A DNA stretch of 64,000 nt. Source: an uncultured Corynebacterium sp. (GTDB lineage Bacteria > Actinomycetota > Actinomycetes > Mycobacteriales > Mycobacteriaceae). Below are positions 45,615 through 55,484 of the stretch, piece by piece (positions within the stretch are counted from its first letter, which is position 1; each line of letters opens with the position of its first letter). The notes beneath the pieces are model-generated. The model made no database searches. It was not told the DNA's origin and worked only from the letters and a program-made list of their open reading frames with translations. The DNA is taken from assembly GCF_946998835.1 (NCBI RefSeq), contig NZ_CAMQAZ010000008.1, forward strand, positions 27,014 through 91,013. The letters run 5' to 3'. The translations under genes and the position numbers were made by a program.

Positions 45615-45658
45615 TCGGCCTGTGAGCTCGGCATTGTGCGTGCTTTCCCGCGACGATG

Positions 45659-45686
45659 CCCGAAGCATTTCGGGTAATTGCTTTTT
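45659..45686 (+). terminator. Probable terminator after yvcK
   Basis: CCCGAA (45659-45664) pairs with TTCGGG (45669-45674) around a 4-nt loop, followed by TAATTGCTTTTT. The stem is short, so termination may be partial. Confidence 0.5.
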
Positions 45687-45770
45687 GATTGGGCTCGGAT
45701 ACTATCCTTGAGGTTTATTGCTAAAGCTCAAATAGGGGCCACTTAACCCTAATAAGTCGAGCCCAATCAA
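45678..45770 (+). promoter_or_regulatory. whiA promoter flanked by a 13-bp inverted repeat
   Basis: TTGCTT (45678-45683) and TACTAT (45700-45705) are separated by 16 bp. A perfect 13-bp inverted repeat TTGATTGGGCTCG (45685-45697) / CGAGCCCAATCAA (45758-45770) places one arm in the promoter spacer and the other in the leader. Readthrough RNA from yvcK could form this stem; RNA started here would contain only one arm. Confidence 0.55.
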
Positions 45771-45805
45771 CCGCCCACACAGATGAATTGAGGATGGACA
45801 GCATC

Positions 45806-46804
45806 GTGGCATTGACGGCGAAAGTCAAAGACGAACTAGCCCGCGTGTCAGTATCGCAGGAGAGCGCTCAGGCAGCTGAGATTGCGACGCTGTTCCGCTT
45901 TGCGGGAGGACTACACCTGGTGGCAGGTGCCATTGTGTTGGAAGCAGAGCTGGATTCCGGTGCCGTCGCACGCCGACTGCGCTCTCTGCTGGCTGATCTT
46001 TATGACGTGAAAGCCACTCTCAATGTGTTGTCTCCCGGTGGGCTGCGAAAGACCTCGAAGTACATTGTCCGGGTTACCGACGGCGCGGAACTCGTCGTTA
46101 GGCAAACTGGGCTGATTGACTCGGCGGGGCGTCCGGTTCGTGGGCTGCCGCGCAAGTTGATTATGGGGCAGAAGGTTGACCAGGAAGCCGCTTGGCGAGG
46201 TGCGTTCTTGGCGCATGGTTCGTTGACGGAACCGGGGCGGTCTTCGGCACTGGAGGTCACTGCTCCCTCTGCGGAAGCTGCGCTGGCGTTAGTCGGCTGC
46301 GCTCGTCGCCTCGGCATTACGGCTAAGAGCAAGGAGAATAAGACTCGTGGCGGAGATCGGGTAATCATTCGGGATGGGGATGCGATTGGTGCACTCCTAA
46401 CGCGTATGGGTGCCCAAACTACTCGTTTACAGTGGGAAGAGCAGCGCATGCGTCGTGAAGTGCGCGCGACCGCCACTCGTCTGGCAAATTTCGACGATGC
46501 GAATCTGCGACGCTCGGCGCGAGCAGCTGTTATTGCGGCGGCGCGAGTTGAGCGAGCCCTGGAAATTCTCGGTGACGATGTACCGGATCACTTGGTGTCT
46601 GCGGGACAGTTGCGAGTAGAGCACAAGCAGGCCTCGTTGGAGGAGTTGGGACAGCTGGCCAACCCACCAATGACGAAGGACGCAGTTGCGGGGCGCATTC
46701 GCCGTTTGCTCTCTATGGCGGACAAGAGAGCAAACGAACTCGGAATTCCCCCCACAACGGCAGTCGTTACAGATGAACTTTTTGACAAAGAAGTTGACGA
46801 GTAA
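45806..46804 (+). CDS. whiA: Sporulation/cell-division transcription regulator WhiA
   Basis: 332 residues from GTG 45806, giving MALTAKVKDELARV as in other WhiA proteins, with GAGGATGG upstream; ATG 45794 and TTG 45788 are in-frame alternatives. The N-terminal double LAGLIDADG-like domain (FRFAGGLHLV, AFLAHGSLTEP) is followed by a C-terminal HTH of the sigma-4 type (LRVEHKQASLEELGQLANP, KDAVAGRIRRLLSMADK). In non-sporulating actinobacteria it acts in growth and division control. Confidence 0.94.
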   Translation: MALTAKVKDELARVSVSQESAQAAEIATLFRFAGGLHLVAGAIVLEAELDSGAVARRLRSLLADLYDVKATLNVLSPGGLRKTSKYIVRVTDGAELVVRQTGLIDSAGRPVRGLPRKLIMGQKVDQEAAWRGAFLAHGSLTEPGRSSALEVTAPSAEAALALVGCARRLGITAKSKENKTRGGDRVIIRDGDAIGALLTRMGAQTTRLQWEEQRMRREVRATATRLANFDDANLRRSARAAVIAAARVERALEILGDDVPDHLVSAGQLRVEHKQASLEELGQLANPPMTKDAVAGRIRRLLSMADKRANELGIPPTTAVVTDELFDKEVDE

Positions 46805-46889
46805 AGCATCTGTTTTGCCTAGTCAAATGCATAAATTTGGATAAATATCCGTTTATTTGGGATTGCCGGGAAAAACCTGCGCTGCGCAA

Positions 46890-46918
46890 TTGAAAAACCC
46901 AAAGTACACTTCTGTAGT
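46890..46918 (+). promoter_or_regulatory. gap promoter
   Basis: TTGAAA (46890-46895) and TGTAGT (46913-46918) with a 17-bp spacer, in the AT-rich 180-bp region before gap. The predicted start gives a leader of about 60 nt. Confidence 0.55.
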
Positions 46919-46987
46919 GAACCTGTTGGAGCGCAACCAGCGCCTCAACAAGTGGCATCGTTTCGCCAATCCATTAAGGAGATTATT

Positions 46988-47992
<1,005 letters not shown>

Positions 47993-48021
47993 TAACACAC
48001 CTGGTTAATCCCAGACCCCGA

Positions 48022-48074
48022 ACGGGCCGGGGTGGTTGTGCCTGAATTGGGCACCCCACCCACGGCCCGTTTTT
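48022..48074 (+). terminator. Intergenic terminator between gap and pgk
   Basis: ACGGGCC (48022-48028) pairs with GGCCCGT (48064-48070). An interrupted upper stem is closed by GTGCC/GGCAC, and TTTTT follows at 48070-48074. Partial readthrough would set gap above pgk and tpiA. Confidence 0.75.
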
Positions 48075-48100
48075 ACACACTTCACAAGGATTTCATTCAG

Positions 48101-49312
48101 ATGACTGTTAAGACTGTCAAAGACCTCATCAACGAAGGTATTGAAGGCCGTTACGTCCTCGTCCGCTCCGACTTCAACGTTCCACTGAAGGACGGCGTTA
48201 TTACCGACCCAGGTCGTATCGACGCATCGCTGCCGACTCTTTCCGCTCTCGTCGATGCCGGTGCCAAGGTCGTTGTTATGGCACACCTCGGTCGCCCGAA
48301 GGGTGAAGTTAAGTCCGAGTTCTCCCTGGCCCCGGTTGCTGAAGCTCTTTCGGAGCGCCTGGACCAGTACGTCGCTCTCGCTGGGGATGTCTCCGGTGAA
48401 GATGCACACGAGCGTGCAAACGGCCTGACTGACGGCGATGTGCTCCTGCTGGAGAACGTGCGCTTCGATCCGCGCGAGACCTCCAAGGACGAGGCAGAGC
48501 GCGCCGCGTTTGCTGCAGAGCTGGCTGCACTCGTTCCGGACGGAGCTTTTGTTTCCGACGGTTTCGGCGTTGTTCACCGCGCACAGGCTTCCGTCTTCGA
48601 CGTAGCGAAGAAGCTCCCGCACTACGCGGGCAACCTGGTTCAGGCTGAGCTCGAAGTTCTGCGCAAGGTCGCTGAAACTCCGGAGAAGCCGTACACCGTC
48701 GTGCTCGGTGGTTCCAAGGTTTCCGACAAGCTGGGCGTTATTGAGGCCCTCGCGCCTAAGGTCGACTCCCTGGTCATCGGCGGCGGCATGTGCTTCACCT
48801 TCCTGGCTGCCAAGGGCTACGCCGTGGGCGCATCCCTGCTGCAGGAAGAAATGATTGACACCTGTAAGGATCTGTTGGAGCGCTACGGCGACAAGATTGT
48901 TCTGCCGACCGACGTGGTTGTGGCCGACAAGTTCGCTGCAGATGCCGAGCACAAGGTTGTCGAAGCCACCGAGATTCCGGAAGGCTGGATGGGGCTGGAC
49001 ATCGGACCGGCTTCCGCTGAGACCTTCGGTAAGGTGCTCGCTGAGTCCAAGACCGTGTTCTGGAACGGCCCGATGGGAGTCTTCGAGATGGAGGCTTTCG
49101 CAGCCGGTACTCGTGAGGTCGCACAGGCCATCATCGATGCCACCGCTAACAACGGTTGCTTCTCCGTCGTCGGTGGCGGCGACTCCGCAGCTGCAGTGCG
49201 CACCCTGGGTCTGGACGAGGATGGTTTCAGCCACATCTCCACCGGTGGCGGTGCTTCGCTGGAGTTCCTCGAGGGCAAGACTCTGCCTGGCGTCTCCGTC
49301 CTGGAAGACTAA
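48101..49312 (+). CDS. pgk: Phosphoglycerate kinase
   Basis: 403 residues from ATG 48101, with ACAAGGA upstream; the frame reaching back to 48032 would run through the terminator stem. It makes ATP from 1,3-bisphosphoglycerate. RYVLVRSDFNVPL, VVLGGSKVSDKLGVI and the C-terminal VGGGDSAAAV are the substrate and nucleotide motifs. Full length. Confidence 0.98.
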   Translation: MTVKTVKDLINEGIEGRYVLVRSDFNVPLKDGVITDPGRIDASLPTLSALVDAGAKVVVMAHLGRPKGEVKSEFSLAPVAEALSERLDQYVALAGDVSGEDAHERANGLTDGDVLLLENVRFDPRETSKDEAERAAFAAELAALVPDGAFVSDGFGVVHRAQASVFDVAKKLPHYAGNLVQAELEVLRKVAETPEKPYTVVLGGSKVSDKLGVIEALAPKVDSLVIGGGMCFTFLAAKGYAVGASLLQEEMIDTCKDLLERYGDKIVLPTDVVVADKFAADAEHKVVEATEIPEGWMGLDIGPASAETFGKVLAESKTVFWNGPMGVFEMEAFAAGTREVAQAIIDATANNGCFSVVGGGDSAAAVRTLGLDEDGFSHISTGGGASLEFLEGKTLPGVSVLED

Positions 49313-49382
49313 GATTTTTCCACCACAGGATTTTTCAACGCGTAAAAATCCGCTTATTGATAGGGAAGTGAATTCCACCACT

Positions 49383-50171
49383 ATGGCACGTACACCATTT
49401 ATTGCTGGTAACTGGAAGATGAACCTGAACCATCTCGAGGCTATCGGTGTGGTGCAGAAGCTCGCCTTTGCTCTGCCGAAGGAGTACTACGACAAGGTTG
49501 ATGTCGCTGTCATCCCGCCGTTTACTGATCTGCGTTCGGTTCAGACTCTGGTAGAGGGCGATAAGCTCAGCGTCACCTACGGCGCACAGGATGTCTCCAT
49601 CCACGAATCTGGCGCCTTCACCGGCGAGATTTCCGCTTCTATGCTGGCAAAGCTTGGGTGCACCTGGGTCGTCGTCGGACACTCCGAGCGCCGCGACATG
49701 CACGGGGAGACCGATGAACTCGTTGCCAAGAAGGCCAAGGCAGCACTGCGCGAGGGCATGAAACCAATCGTCTGTGTCGGCGAGCCGCTGGAGGTCCGCG
49801 AGGCTGAAGAGCACGTCGAGTACGTTGTGGCTCAGGTCAAGGGCTCCCTGGCCAACCTGACCAATGCTGAGCTTGCCAAAACCGTCATCGCATACGAGCC
49901 GGTCTGGGCTATTGGCACCGGTAAGGTCGCATCGGCTGCAGACGCTCAGGAAGTCTGTGAGGCCATCCGTAAGACTGTCGCAGAGATTGGCAATGAGGAC
50001 ATCGCCAAGGAGATGCGCATTCTCTACGGCGGTTCCGTCAAGGCTGAGAATGTCGCAGAGATTGTCGGCAAGCCTGATGTTGACGGCGGCCTCGTCGGCG
50101 GCGCTTCGCTCGACGGTGAAGCATTCGCGAAGCTCTGCGCACTTGCTGCAGATGCCGCCCAGAACGCCTAA
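49383..50171 (+). CDS. tpiA: Triosephosphate isomerase
   Basis: 262 residues from ATG 49383 (MARTPFIAGNWKMNL), the family start; the frame is open far upstream inside pgk. AGGGAAG lies upstream. Catalytic Lys is in GNWKMN, His in VVGHSERR and Glu in YEPVWAIGTG. GGLVGGASLDG binds phosphate. Confidence 0.98.
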   Translation: MARTPFIAGNWKMNLNHLEAIGVVQKLAFALPKEYYDKVDVAVIPPFTDLRSVQTLVEGDKLSVTYGAQDVSIHESGAFTGEISASMLAKLGCTWVVVGHSERRDMHGETDELVAKKAKAALREGMKPIVCVGEPLEVREAEEHVEYVVAQVKGSLANLTNAELAKTVIAYEPVWAIGTGKVASAADAQEVCEAIRKTVAEIGNEDIAKEMRILYGGSVKAENVAEIVGKPDVDGGLVGGASLDGEAFAKLCALAADAAQNA

Positions 50172-50216
50172 CTACGTATAAATTCAGAGCAACTGATAAG
50201 GTAGGCGCCATGCGCG

Positions 50217-50260
50217 ACCCCGGATTGGTTTTATTGATTCTCATAAAACCGATTCGGGGT
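50217..50260 (+). terminator. Hairpin after tpiA
   Basis: 18-base arms (50217-50234 with 50243-50260) pair with one mismatch and one G-U pair around an 8-nt loop. The following TATTGCCTTT is only moderately T-rich. Confidence 0.65.
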
Positions 50261-50373
50261 TATTGCCTTTAGACGTACCGAACCCAGGACCACCTATTGG
50301 CAATAATTCAGCGCAACTCATTTCCCGCGGCATGTCGCGAAACGTGCCCGGCAATTTTTGAAGGACGTGCTCA

Positions 50374-53202
50374 ATGAACGAACAAGTACATCGTGAGACT
50401 GACCGACAGACAGCTGCCAATGAGCAATCCTCATCCACCTCGAATGCACAGCGGCAGGACCTGCTCTGGGAGGATATTCGCCACCTGGGTCGAATTCTTG
50501 GCCAGGTAATCCGTGAGCAAGAGGGCGACGAGGTCTTTAACCTGGTCGAAAATGCGCGACGAGCAGCTTTCGAGCTCCACCGCGGTGATGGCGATGTCGA
50601 GAAGCTCACCGGACTTTTCCGCGACATTGACCCAGCCGATGCCAACCCGGTCATCCGTGCTTTCACACATTTCGCTCTACTAGCGAATCTCGCGGAGGAT
50701 CTTCACGAGGAGCTCGGCATCGAAGCTGCCCTCGATGCTGGTGCTCCGCCGCAGGACTCGACGCTGGAGGCAACATGGCAGAAGCTACGCGACGCCAAGG
50801 TTTCCAGCAGCGCCATTGCTGAAATGATGGACCACATTGAGGTTGTGCCTGTCCTAACCGCGCACCCGACAGAGACTCGTCGCCGTACCGTATTCGATGT
50901 CCAGAAGCACATCACGGCTGCAATGCGTCAGCGCCACGAGATTCAGGCGGCACCTGTCAATGCTCGCACTGCAGATCGACTCGCTGAGATTGATGCCGAC
51001 ATTCGCCGCCGCATCCTGACGCTGTGGCAGACCGCTTTGATCCGCATGAATCGCCCGGATATTCGCGACGAGGTCGAAGTTGGTCTTCGCTACTACCAGC
51101 TTTCTCTGCTGGAAGCGGTGCCACAGATTAACCGAGACGTCGTCAAGCACTTGCGTCAGCTCGGCGGCGACAAGCTGCCGGCAAACCCGACTATTCGCAT
51201 GGGCTCGTGGATTGGTGGTGACCACGACGGCAACCCCTTCGTAACAGAGGAGACGCTGCGCTATGCGTCGGACAGGGCAGCCGGCACCATCCTGCGCCAC
51301 TACTTCGCGCAGCTGCATCTGCTGGAGCGCGAACTCAGCCTGAGTGACCGCCTGACCAAGGTCACCGTGGATCTGGTCGCTCTGGCCAGCCGTGGTCACA
51401 ATGACGTACCGAACCGCGAAGATGAGCCTTACCGTCGCGCGGTTCACGGCATCCGTGGTCGTGTGGCGGCAACAGCTGTGAACTTCTTCGATGAGTCCAT
51501 CATTGAGGGCGACTGGTCGGAATTCACTCCGTACGAAAGCGCCGAGGAACTGCTGGCGGAGCTGTCGATTATCGACGACTCGCTGCGCTCCAGCCATGAC
51601 GACCTCATTGCTGATCACCGCCTGCGTGATTTGATCGGTTCAATTGAGGTATTTGGTTTCCATCTGTACTCGATTGATATCCGACAGAATTCGGACTCTC
51701 ACGAGGAAATCCTCACTGAGCTGTTCGCCGCTGCAGGTGTCGTGGACAACTACGCGGGACTGAAGGAGGCGGACAAGGTCGAGCTTCTGACGAAGGAACT
51801 GCAGTCCTCCCGCCCTCTGGTATCGGCTTCGGCAGAACTCTCCGAAGCTACAGCCCGCGAGTTGGGGATTATGCGTGCAGCAGCGCGGGCAGTACGTAAG
51901 TACGGCGATGCCGCAGTACCGCACTGCATCATTTCGATGTGTACGTCGGTCTCTGACCTGTTGGAACCGATGATTCTGCTCAAGGAAGTCGGACTGATTC
52001 GCACGAATGGCTCTCAGCCGACCGGTTCTGTTGACGTCATCCCGCTGTTCGAAACCATCGAAGACCTACAGGCTGGCGCAGAGGTACTGCGCGCCGCGTG
52101 GGATATTCCGGTCTACCGCGCGTACGTCTCCGCGCGTGGTGACCTGCAGGAAGTCATGCTCGGCTACTCTGACTCGAACAAGGACGGTGGCTACTTCGCT
52201 GCAAACTGGGCGCTTTACGACGCGGAGGTCGCCATCGTGGCGGCCGCGAAGGACAACGACATTCGCCTGCGTCTCTTCCATGGCCGCGGCGGTACTGTCG
52301 GCCGTGGTGGCGGACCCTCCTACGAAGCAATTCTGGCGCAACCCTCCGGCGCAGTCCAGGGATCGGTACGTATCACCGAGCAGGGCGAGATTATCTCAGC
52401 GAAGTATGGTCACCCTGCTGCGGCTCGCAGGAACCTCGCCGCGCTGGTGTCGGCAACTATCGAGTCGACGCTGCTCGAAGTCGGAGATCTGAAGAACCCG
52501 GCTCGCGCTCACGAAATCATGTCGGAGATTTCCGACCTGTCGCGTGAGGCCTACTCGAAGCTTATGCACGAGGACGCCGGCTTCATCGACTTTTTCACCT
52601 CGTCGACTCCGGTCGATGAGATTGGCAGCCTGAACATCGGTTCGCGCCCGACCTCACGCAAGCAGACTCAAACCATCTCTGATCTGCGCGCAATTCCATG
52701 GGTGCTGTCCTGGTCCCAGCAGCGTTCCATGGTGCCGGGCTGGTTCGGTGTCGGCACTGCGCTGCAGCAGTGGATAGGTGACGACGAGGACGGCTCTCGC
52801 CTGGCTGAGCTCCGCCAGCTCAACGAAGATTGGCCTTTCTTCAACTCGGTGCTGTCGAACATGGCACAGGTGATGTCCAAGGCCGACCTGAACCTGGCCC
52901 GTGCTTACGCCAGCCTGTGCAAGGACAAGGCCGACGGTGAGCGTATCTACGGCATCATCAAGGCCGAATTCGACCTGACTTTGAAGATGTTCCTGAAGGT
53001 AACCGGGTACAAGCACCTGTTGGAGGACAACCCGCTGCTCAAGCGCTCGGTGGACATGCGCTTCCCGTACCTCATGCCGTTGAACATCATCCAGTTGGAA
53101 ATGCTGCGCCGCTACCGTGCCGGTGATAATCGCGACAAGGTGCGTCGGGGCATTCAGCTGACCATGAATGGACTGGCAACTGCACTGCGCAACTCCGGGT
53201 AG
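50374..53202 (+). CDS. ppc: Phosphoenolpyruvate carboxylase
   Basis: 942 residues, ATG with GAAGGAC upstream. It carboxylates PEP to oxaloacetate, the main anaplerotic step. Catalytic His164 is in VLTAHPTETRRRT. SWIGGDHDGNP, GYSDSNKDGGYF and FHGRGGTVGRGGGP are the other conserved loops. An extra polar N-terminus of about 20 residues precedes the conserved region. It follows tpiA after a terminator-like hairpin, so it may have its own promoter. Confidence 0.98.
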   Translation: MNEQVHRETDRQTAANEQSSSTSNAQRQDLLWEDIRHLGRILGQVIREQEGDEVFNLVENARRAAFELHRGDGDVEKLTGLFRDIDPADANPVIRAFTHFALLANLAEDLHEELGIEAALDAGAPPQDSTLEATWQKLRDAKVSSSAIAEMMDHIEVVPVLTAHPTETRRRTVFDVQKHITAAMRQRHEIQAAPVNARTADRLAEIDADIRRRILTLWQTALIRMNRPDIRDEVEVGLRYYQLSLLEAVPQINRDVVKHLRQLGGDKLPANPTIRMGSWIGGDHDGNPFVTEETLRYASDRAAGTILRHYFAQLHLLERELSLSDRLTKVTVDLVALASRGHNDVPNREDEPYRRAVHGIRGRVAATAVNFFDESIIEGDWSEFTPYESAEELLAELSIIDDSLRSSHDDLIADHRLRDLIGSIEVFGFHLYSIDIRQNSDSHEEILTELFAAAGVVDNYAGLKEADKVELLTKELQSSRPLVSASAELSEATARELGIMRAAARAVRKYGDAAVPHCIISMCTSVSDLLEPMILLKEVGLIRTNGSQPTGSVDVIPLFETIEDLQAGAEVLRAAWDIPVYRAYVSARGDLQEVMLGYSDSNKDGGYFAANWALYDAEVAIVAAAKDNDIRLRLFHGRGGTVGRGGGPSYEAILAQPSGAVQGSVRITEQGEIISAKYGHPAAARRNLAALVSATIESTLLEVGDLKNPARAHEIMSEISDLSREAYSKLMHEDAGFIDFFTSSTPVDEIGSLNIGSRPTSRKQTQTISDLRAIPWVLSWSQQRSMVPGWFGVGTALQQWIGDDEDGSRLAELRQLNEDWPFFNSVLSNMAQVMSKADLNLARAYASLCKDKADGERIYGIIKAEFDLTLKMFLKVTGYKHLLEDNPLLKRSVDMRFPYLMPLNIIQLEMLRRYRAGDNRDKVRRGIQLTMNGLATALRNSG

Positions 53203-53220
53203 GAATTCGCCTAGCAATAC

Positions 53221-53238
53221 GGCTAGGGATACCTAGCC
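53221..53238 (+). terminator. Short hairpin after ppc
   Basis: Perfect 7-bp stem GGCTAGG/CCTAGCC with a 4-nt loop and no U tract, 18 bp after the ppc stop. A weak terminator or pause site. Confidence 0.35.
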
Positions 53239-53303
53239 AGCGGAGTAATTGCGCTAGTATAGTTGGAGTTCTTAAAGAAGCGACGTTTCAAAAGGAAGTG
53301 CGC

Positions 53304-53540
53304 GTGTACCTCGCCATTCAGATTGTCCTGGTCATCACATCCATCTTGATGACGCTGTTCATCCTGCTCCACAAGGGTAAGGGTGGCGGACTGTCCAGCC
53401 TTTTTGGTGGCGGCATGCAGTCGAACCTGTCCGGTTCGACGGTGGTGGAGAAGAACCTCGACCGCGTCACTATTGTAACCGTGATTATCTGGTTGCTCTG
53501 CATTGTCCTGTTGCTGCTGTTCAACACCTTCGGCTGGTAA
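53304..53540 (+). CDS. secG: Preprotein translocase subunit SecG
   Basis: 78 residues from GTG 53304 (AAAGGAAG seven bases upstream); a GTG six bases earlier lies too close to that site. Two membrane helices (about 2-20 and 53-74) flank the conserved loop LLHKGKGGGLSSLFGGG and SGSTVVEKNLDRVT. It is part of SecYEG. A TAGTAT at 53255-53260 may be its -10. Confidence 0.94.
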   Translation: MYLAIQIVLVITSILMTLFILLHKGKGGGLSSLFGGGMQSNLSGSTVVEKNLDRVTIVTVIIWLLCIVLLLLFNTFGW

Positions 53541-53582
53541 GTTCCGCACGCAGCACGCCTACCGCGGGCCTTTACGTAATAA

Positions 53583-53620
53583 AATTCCCGTCGATAGCCT
53601 CTCGCTTATCGACGGGAATT
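53583..53620. terminator. Bidirectional terminator between secG and pgl
   Basis: Perfect 14-bp stem AATTCCCGTCGATA (53583-53596) / TATCGACGGGAATT (53607-53620) with a 10-nt loop. It lies between convergent genes and can serve both strands. Confidence 0.85.
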
Positions 53621-53653
53621 CGCTGTTTCTGGGCTTAGCAGAACAGAGGCAAC

Positions 53654-54421
53654 TTAGAGCTCCGCAGCCGCAGCGTCATCGACAAAGACAATGGTCTCCT
53701 GGACGCCTCGGACACCGGCTGCTGGCCACTGAGCAGGATCATCCTGCGTAGCAATAGCTGCAATTGCCTCAGTCTTCTCGCCACCTGCTACCAGCAACCA
53801 CACACGCTGCGAACTGGCGATTGCCGGCATAGTCAGCGTGATACGGGTCGGCGGTGGCTTCGGGCAGTTGTGGACATCTACGACCAGGCGTTCCTGCTCC
53901 GCGAGCGCGGCGGTGTGCGGGAAAATCGAGTTGATGTGTCCCTCGCCACCCATGCCAAGCAGATGGAGGTCAAAGCCATTCGGAGCCTTTTCCCGGAGGA
54001 TAGCCTCGTAGCTTTCGGCAGCCTCAGTGGTGGTCACACCGCCGTCTGCGGCCGCAAACTCGAAGATGTTCTCCTCCGGTACGCAGACAGGGGACAGGAG
54101 TCGTTCACGTGCCGCTAGCGCATTACGGTCTGCTGAGTCAGCAGCGACGAAGCGTTCATCTCCGAAAAACACCAGGACTCGATTCCAGTCGATGTCTCCG
54201 GAGTCGTCGGCAAGCGCACTGAGCAGCGCGGTTCCAGCACCGCCTCCGGTGAGGACGACACGTGCGAAACCGTCATCGGTAACTGCAGGGGCATCGCCGT
54301 TCTGGACAGCAGTGACCGCATCGACGAAGCGCTGACGTGCCGCGTCGACGATGCCGGCCTGGTCTGCGGCGCGGTGGAACTGAGGGGCAGGGGCAGTGTT
54401 GGAGGCGTTATCGGTGGTCAC
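53654..54421 (-). CDS. pgl: 6-Phosphogluconolactonase
   Basis: 255 residues, GTG start at 54421 overlapping the opcA stop (GTGA). It hydrolyses 6-phosphogluconolactone. VVLTGGGAGTALLSAL near residue 50, VFFGDERFVAADSADRN near 85 and LGMGGEGHINSIFP near 155 are the family motifs. It is also called devB. It is the last gene of the zwf-opcA-pgl unit. Confidence 0.95.
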   Translation of the reverse strand: MTTDNASNTAPAPQFHRAADQAGIVDAARQRFVDAVTAVQNGDAPAVTDDGFARVVLTGGGAGTALLSALADDSGDIDWNRVLVFFGDERFVAADSADRNALAARERLLSPVCVPEENIFEFAAADGGVTTTEAAESYEAILREKAPNGFDLHLLGMGGEGHINSIFPHTAALAEQERLVVDVHNCPKPPPTRITLTMPAIASSQRVWLLVAGGEKTEAIAAIATQDDPAQWPAAGVRGVQETIVFVDDAAAAEL

Positions 54422-55434
54422 TTGTCAGAGACTCCTGGTTCGTTCTCGAAGCTGGTAGCTGTGGACGTTGGAGGCTGCATACCCACGGTGTGGATCTGGC
54501 TGAGACCGCGCAGAGCACGTCCGTAGGCAGTATCGTGATCGAGGTGACGCAGCTCTTCAGCCAAACACTCGGAGCGCGTCGGACGCGACAGTGCGACCTT
54601 GAACGGTGGCTGATCACCGTTTGTGACCGATGCGGTGGTGGCGCTTTCAATATCGACACGCAAGGTCTGACCATTTTCGCGTTCGAAGGCCACAGAGGTT
54701 ACCGGCGGCTTAGCGCGCCCCTTTTCGTCCACCGGAATTTTCTTCTCACCGGTGGAGTACCGATTGACCGGCAGCCCCAGGCGATCGGCCAACCACCCTG
54801 CGGCAACCTCCACCGACGGGGACTCCTGTGGGCCGTAGATGGATACGGATGTCACAGGCGAGTGCGGCGGCAGGTCAAAGGCCGAGGCCAACACACCGCG
54901 CCAGTTCGTCAGCCGCGACCAGCTCAAATCGGAATCACCCGGCGTGTAGCCCGTGCGGCGCGTGTAGATGGCGTTGCTATTCGGGTCACACAACGAATCG
55001 GTGATGCGACGCTGTGCAATCCGACCAATTGGTGTTGCCGCCGGTACCTGTGGGGCCTCGGACGGCCACCACGCCACAACCGGCGTGTCCGGTAGCAACA
55101 GGGGAGTTACTACCGAACTGTGGTGTTGACCAATCTCACCGGACATGTGCATGACGACGATTTCAGCGGCACCGGCATCACCACCGACGCGGAGCTCCGC
55201 GTCGAGGCGATTGTCCAGGCGTGGATCATCGGAGACCAATACCAGCACACGGGACGGGTGCTCACGGGACACCGAGTTAACCGTAGAAATAATGTTTTCC
55301 AGGTCATCTTCGCTCTTGGCCAAAACAATCAGGGTGAGGACACGGCCTGTGGTGACAATGCCGCCCTGCTCTCGAAGCTGCACCAACTGACGAGCAATGG
55401 CTGCGGTGTCAGTATCGGGCAAATTGACGATCAT
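54418..55434 (-). CDS. opcA: Glucose-6-phosphate dehydrogenase assembly protein
   Basis: 338 residues, ATG at 55434 (MIVNLPDTDTAAIARQLV). OpcA is needed for full activity of the actinobacterial Zwf. SREHPSRVLVLVSDDP, PLLLPDTPVVAWWPSEAP and DLSWSRLTNWRGVLASAFD are conserved blocks. It lies between zwf and pgl, overlapping pgl by 4 bp. Confidence 0.95.
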   Translation of the reverse strand: MIVNLPDTDTAAIARQLVQLREQGGIVTTGRVLTLIVLAKSEDDLENIISTVNSVSREHPSRVLVLVSDDPRLDNRLDAELRVGGDAGAAEIVVMHMSGEIGQHHSSVVTPLLLPDTPVVAWWPSEAPQVPAATPIGRIAQRRITDSLCDPNSNAIYTRRTGYTPGDSDLSWSRLTNWRGVLASAFDLPPHSPVTSVSIYGPQESPSVEVAAGWLADRLGLPVNRYSTGEKKIPVDEKGRAKPPVTSVAFERENGQTLRVDIESATTASVTNGDQPPFKVALSRPTRSECLAEELRHLDHDTAYGRALRGLSQIHTVGMQPPTSTATSFENEPGVSDK

Positions 55435-55484
55435 GAAAGTGTTCTTTCTGTCAGAAAATTCTTAAGAAGTGAGAGGTTGGCAAC

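Noticed and set aside
48005..49381. 458-codon antisense frame over pgk
   Set aside because: Shadow of a strongly biased gene; no recognisable protein features.
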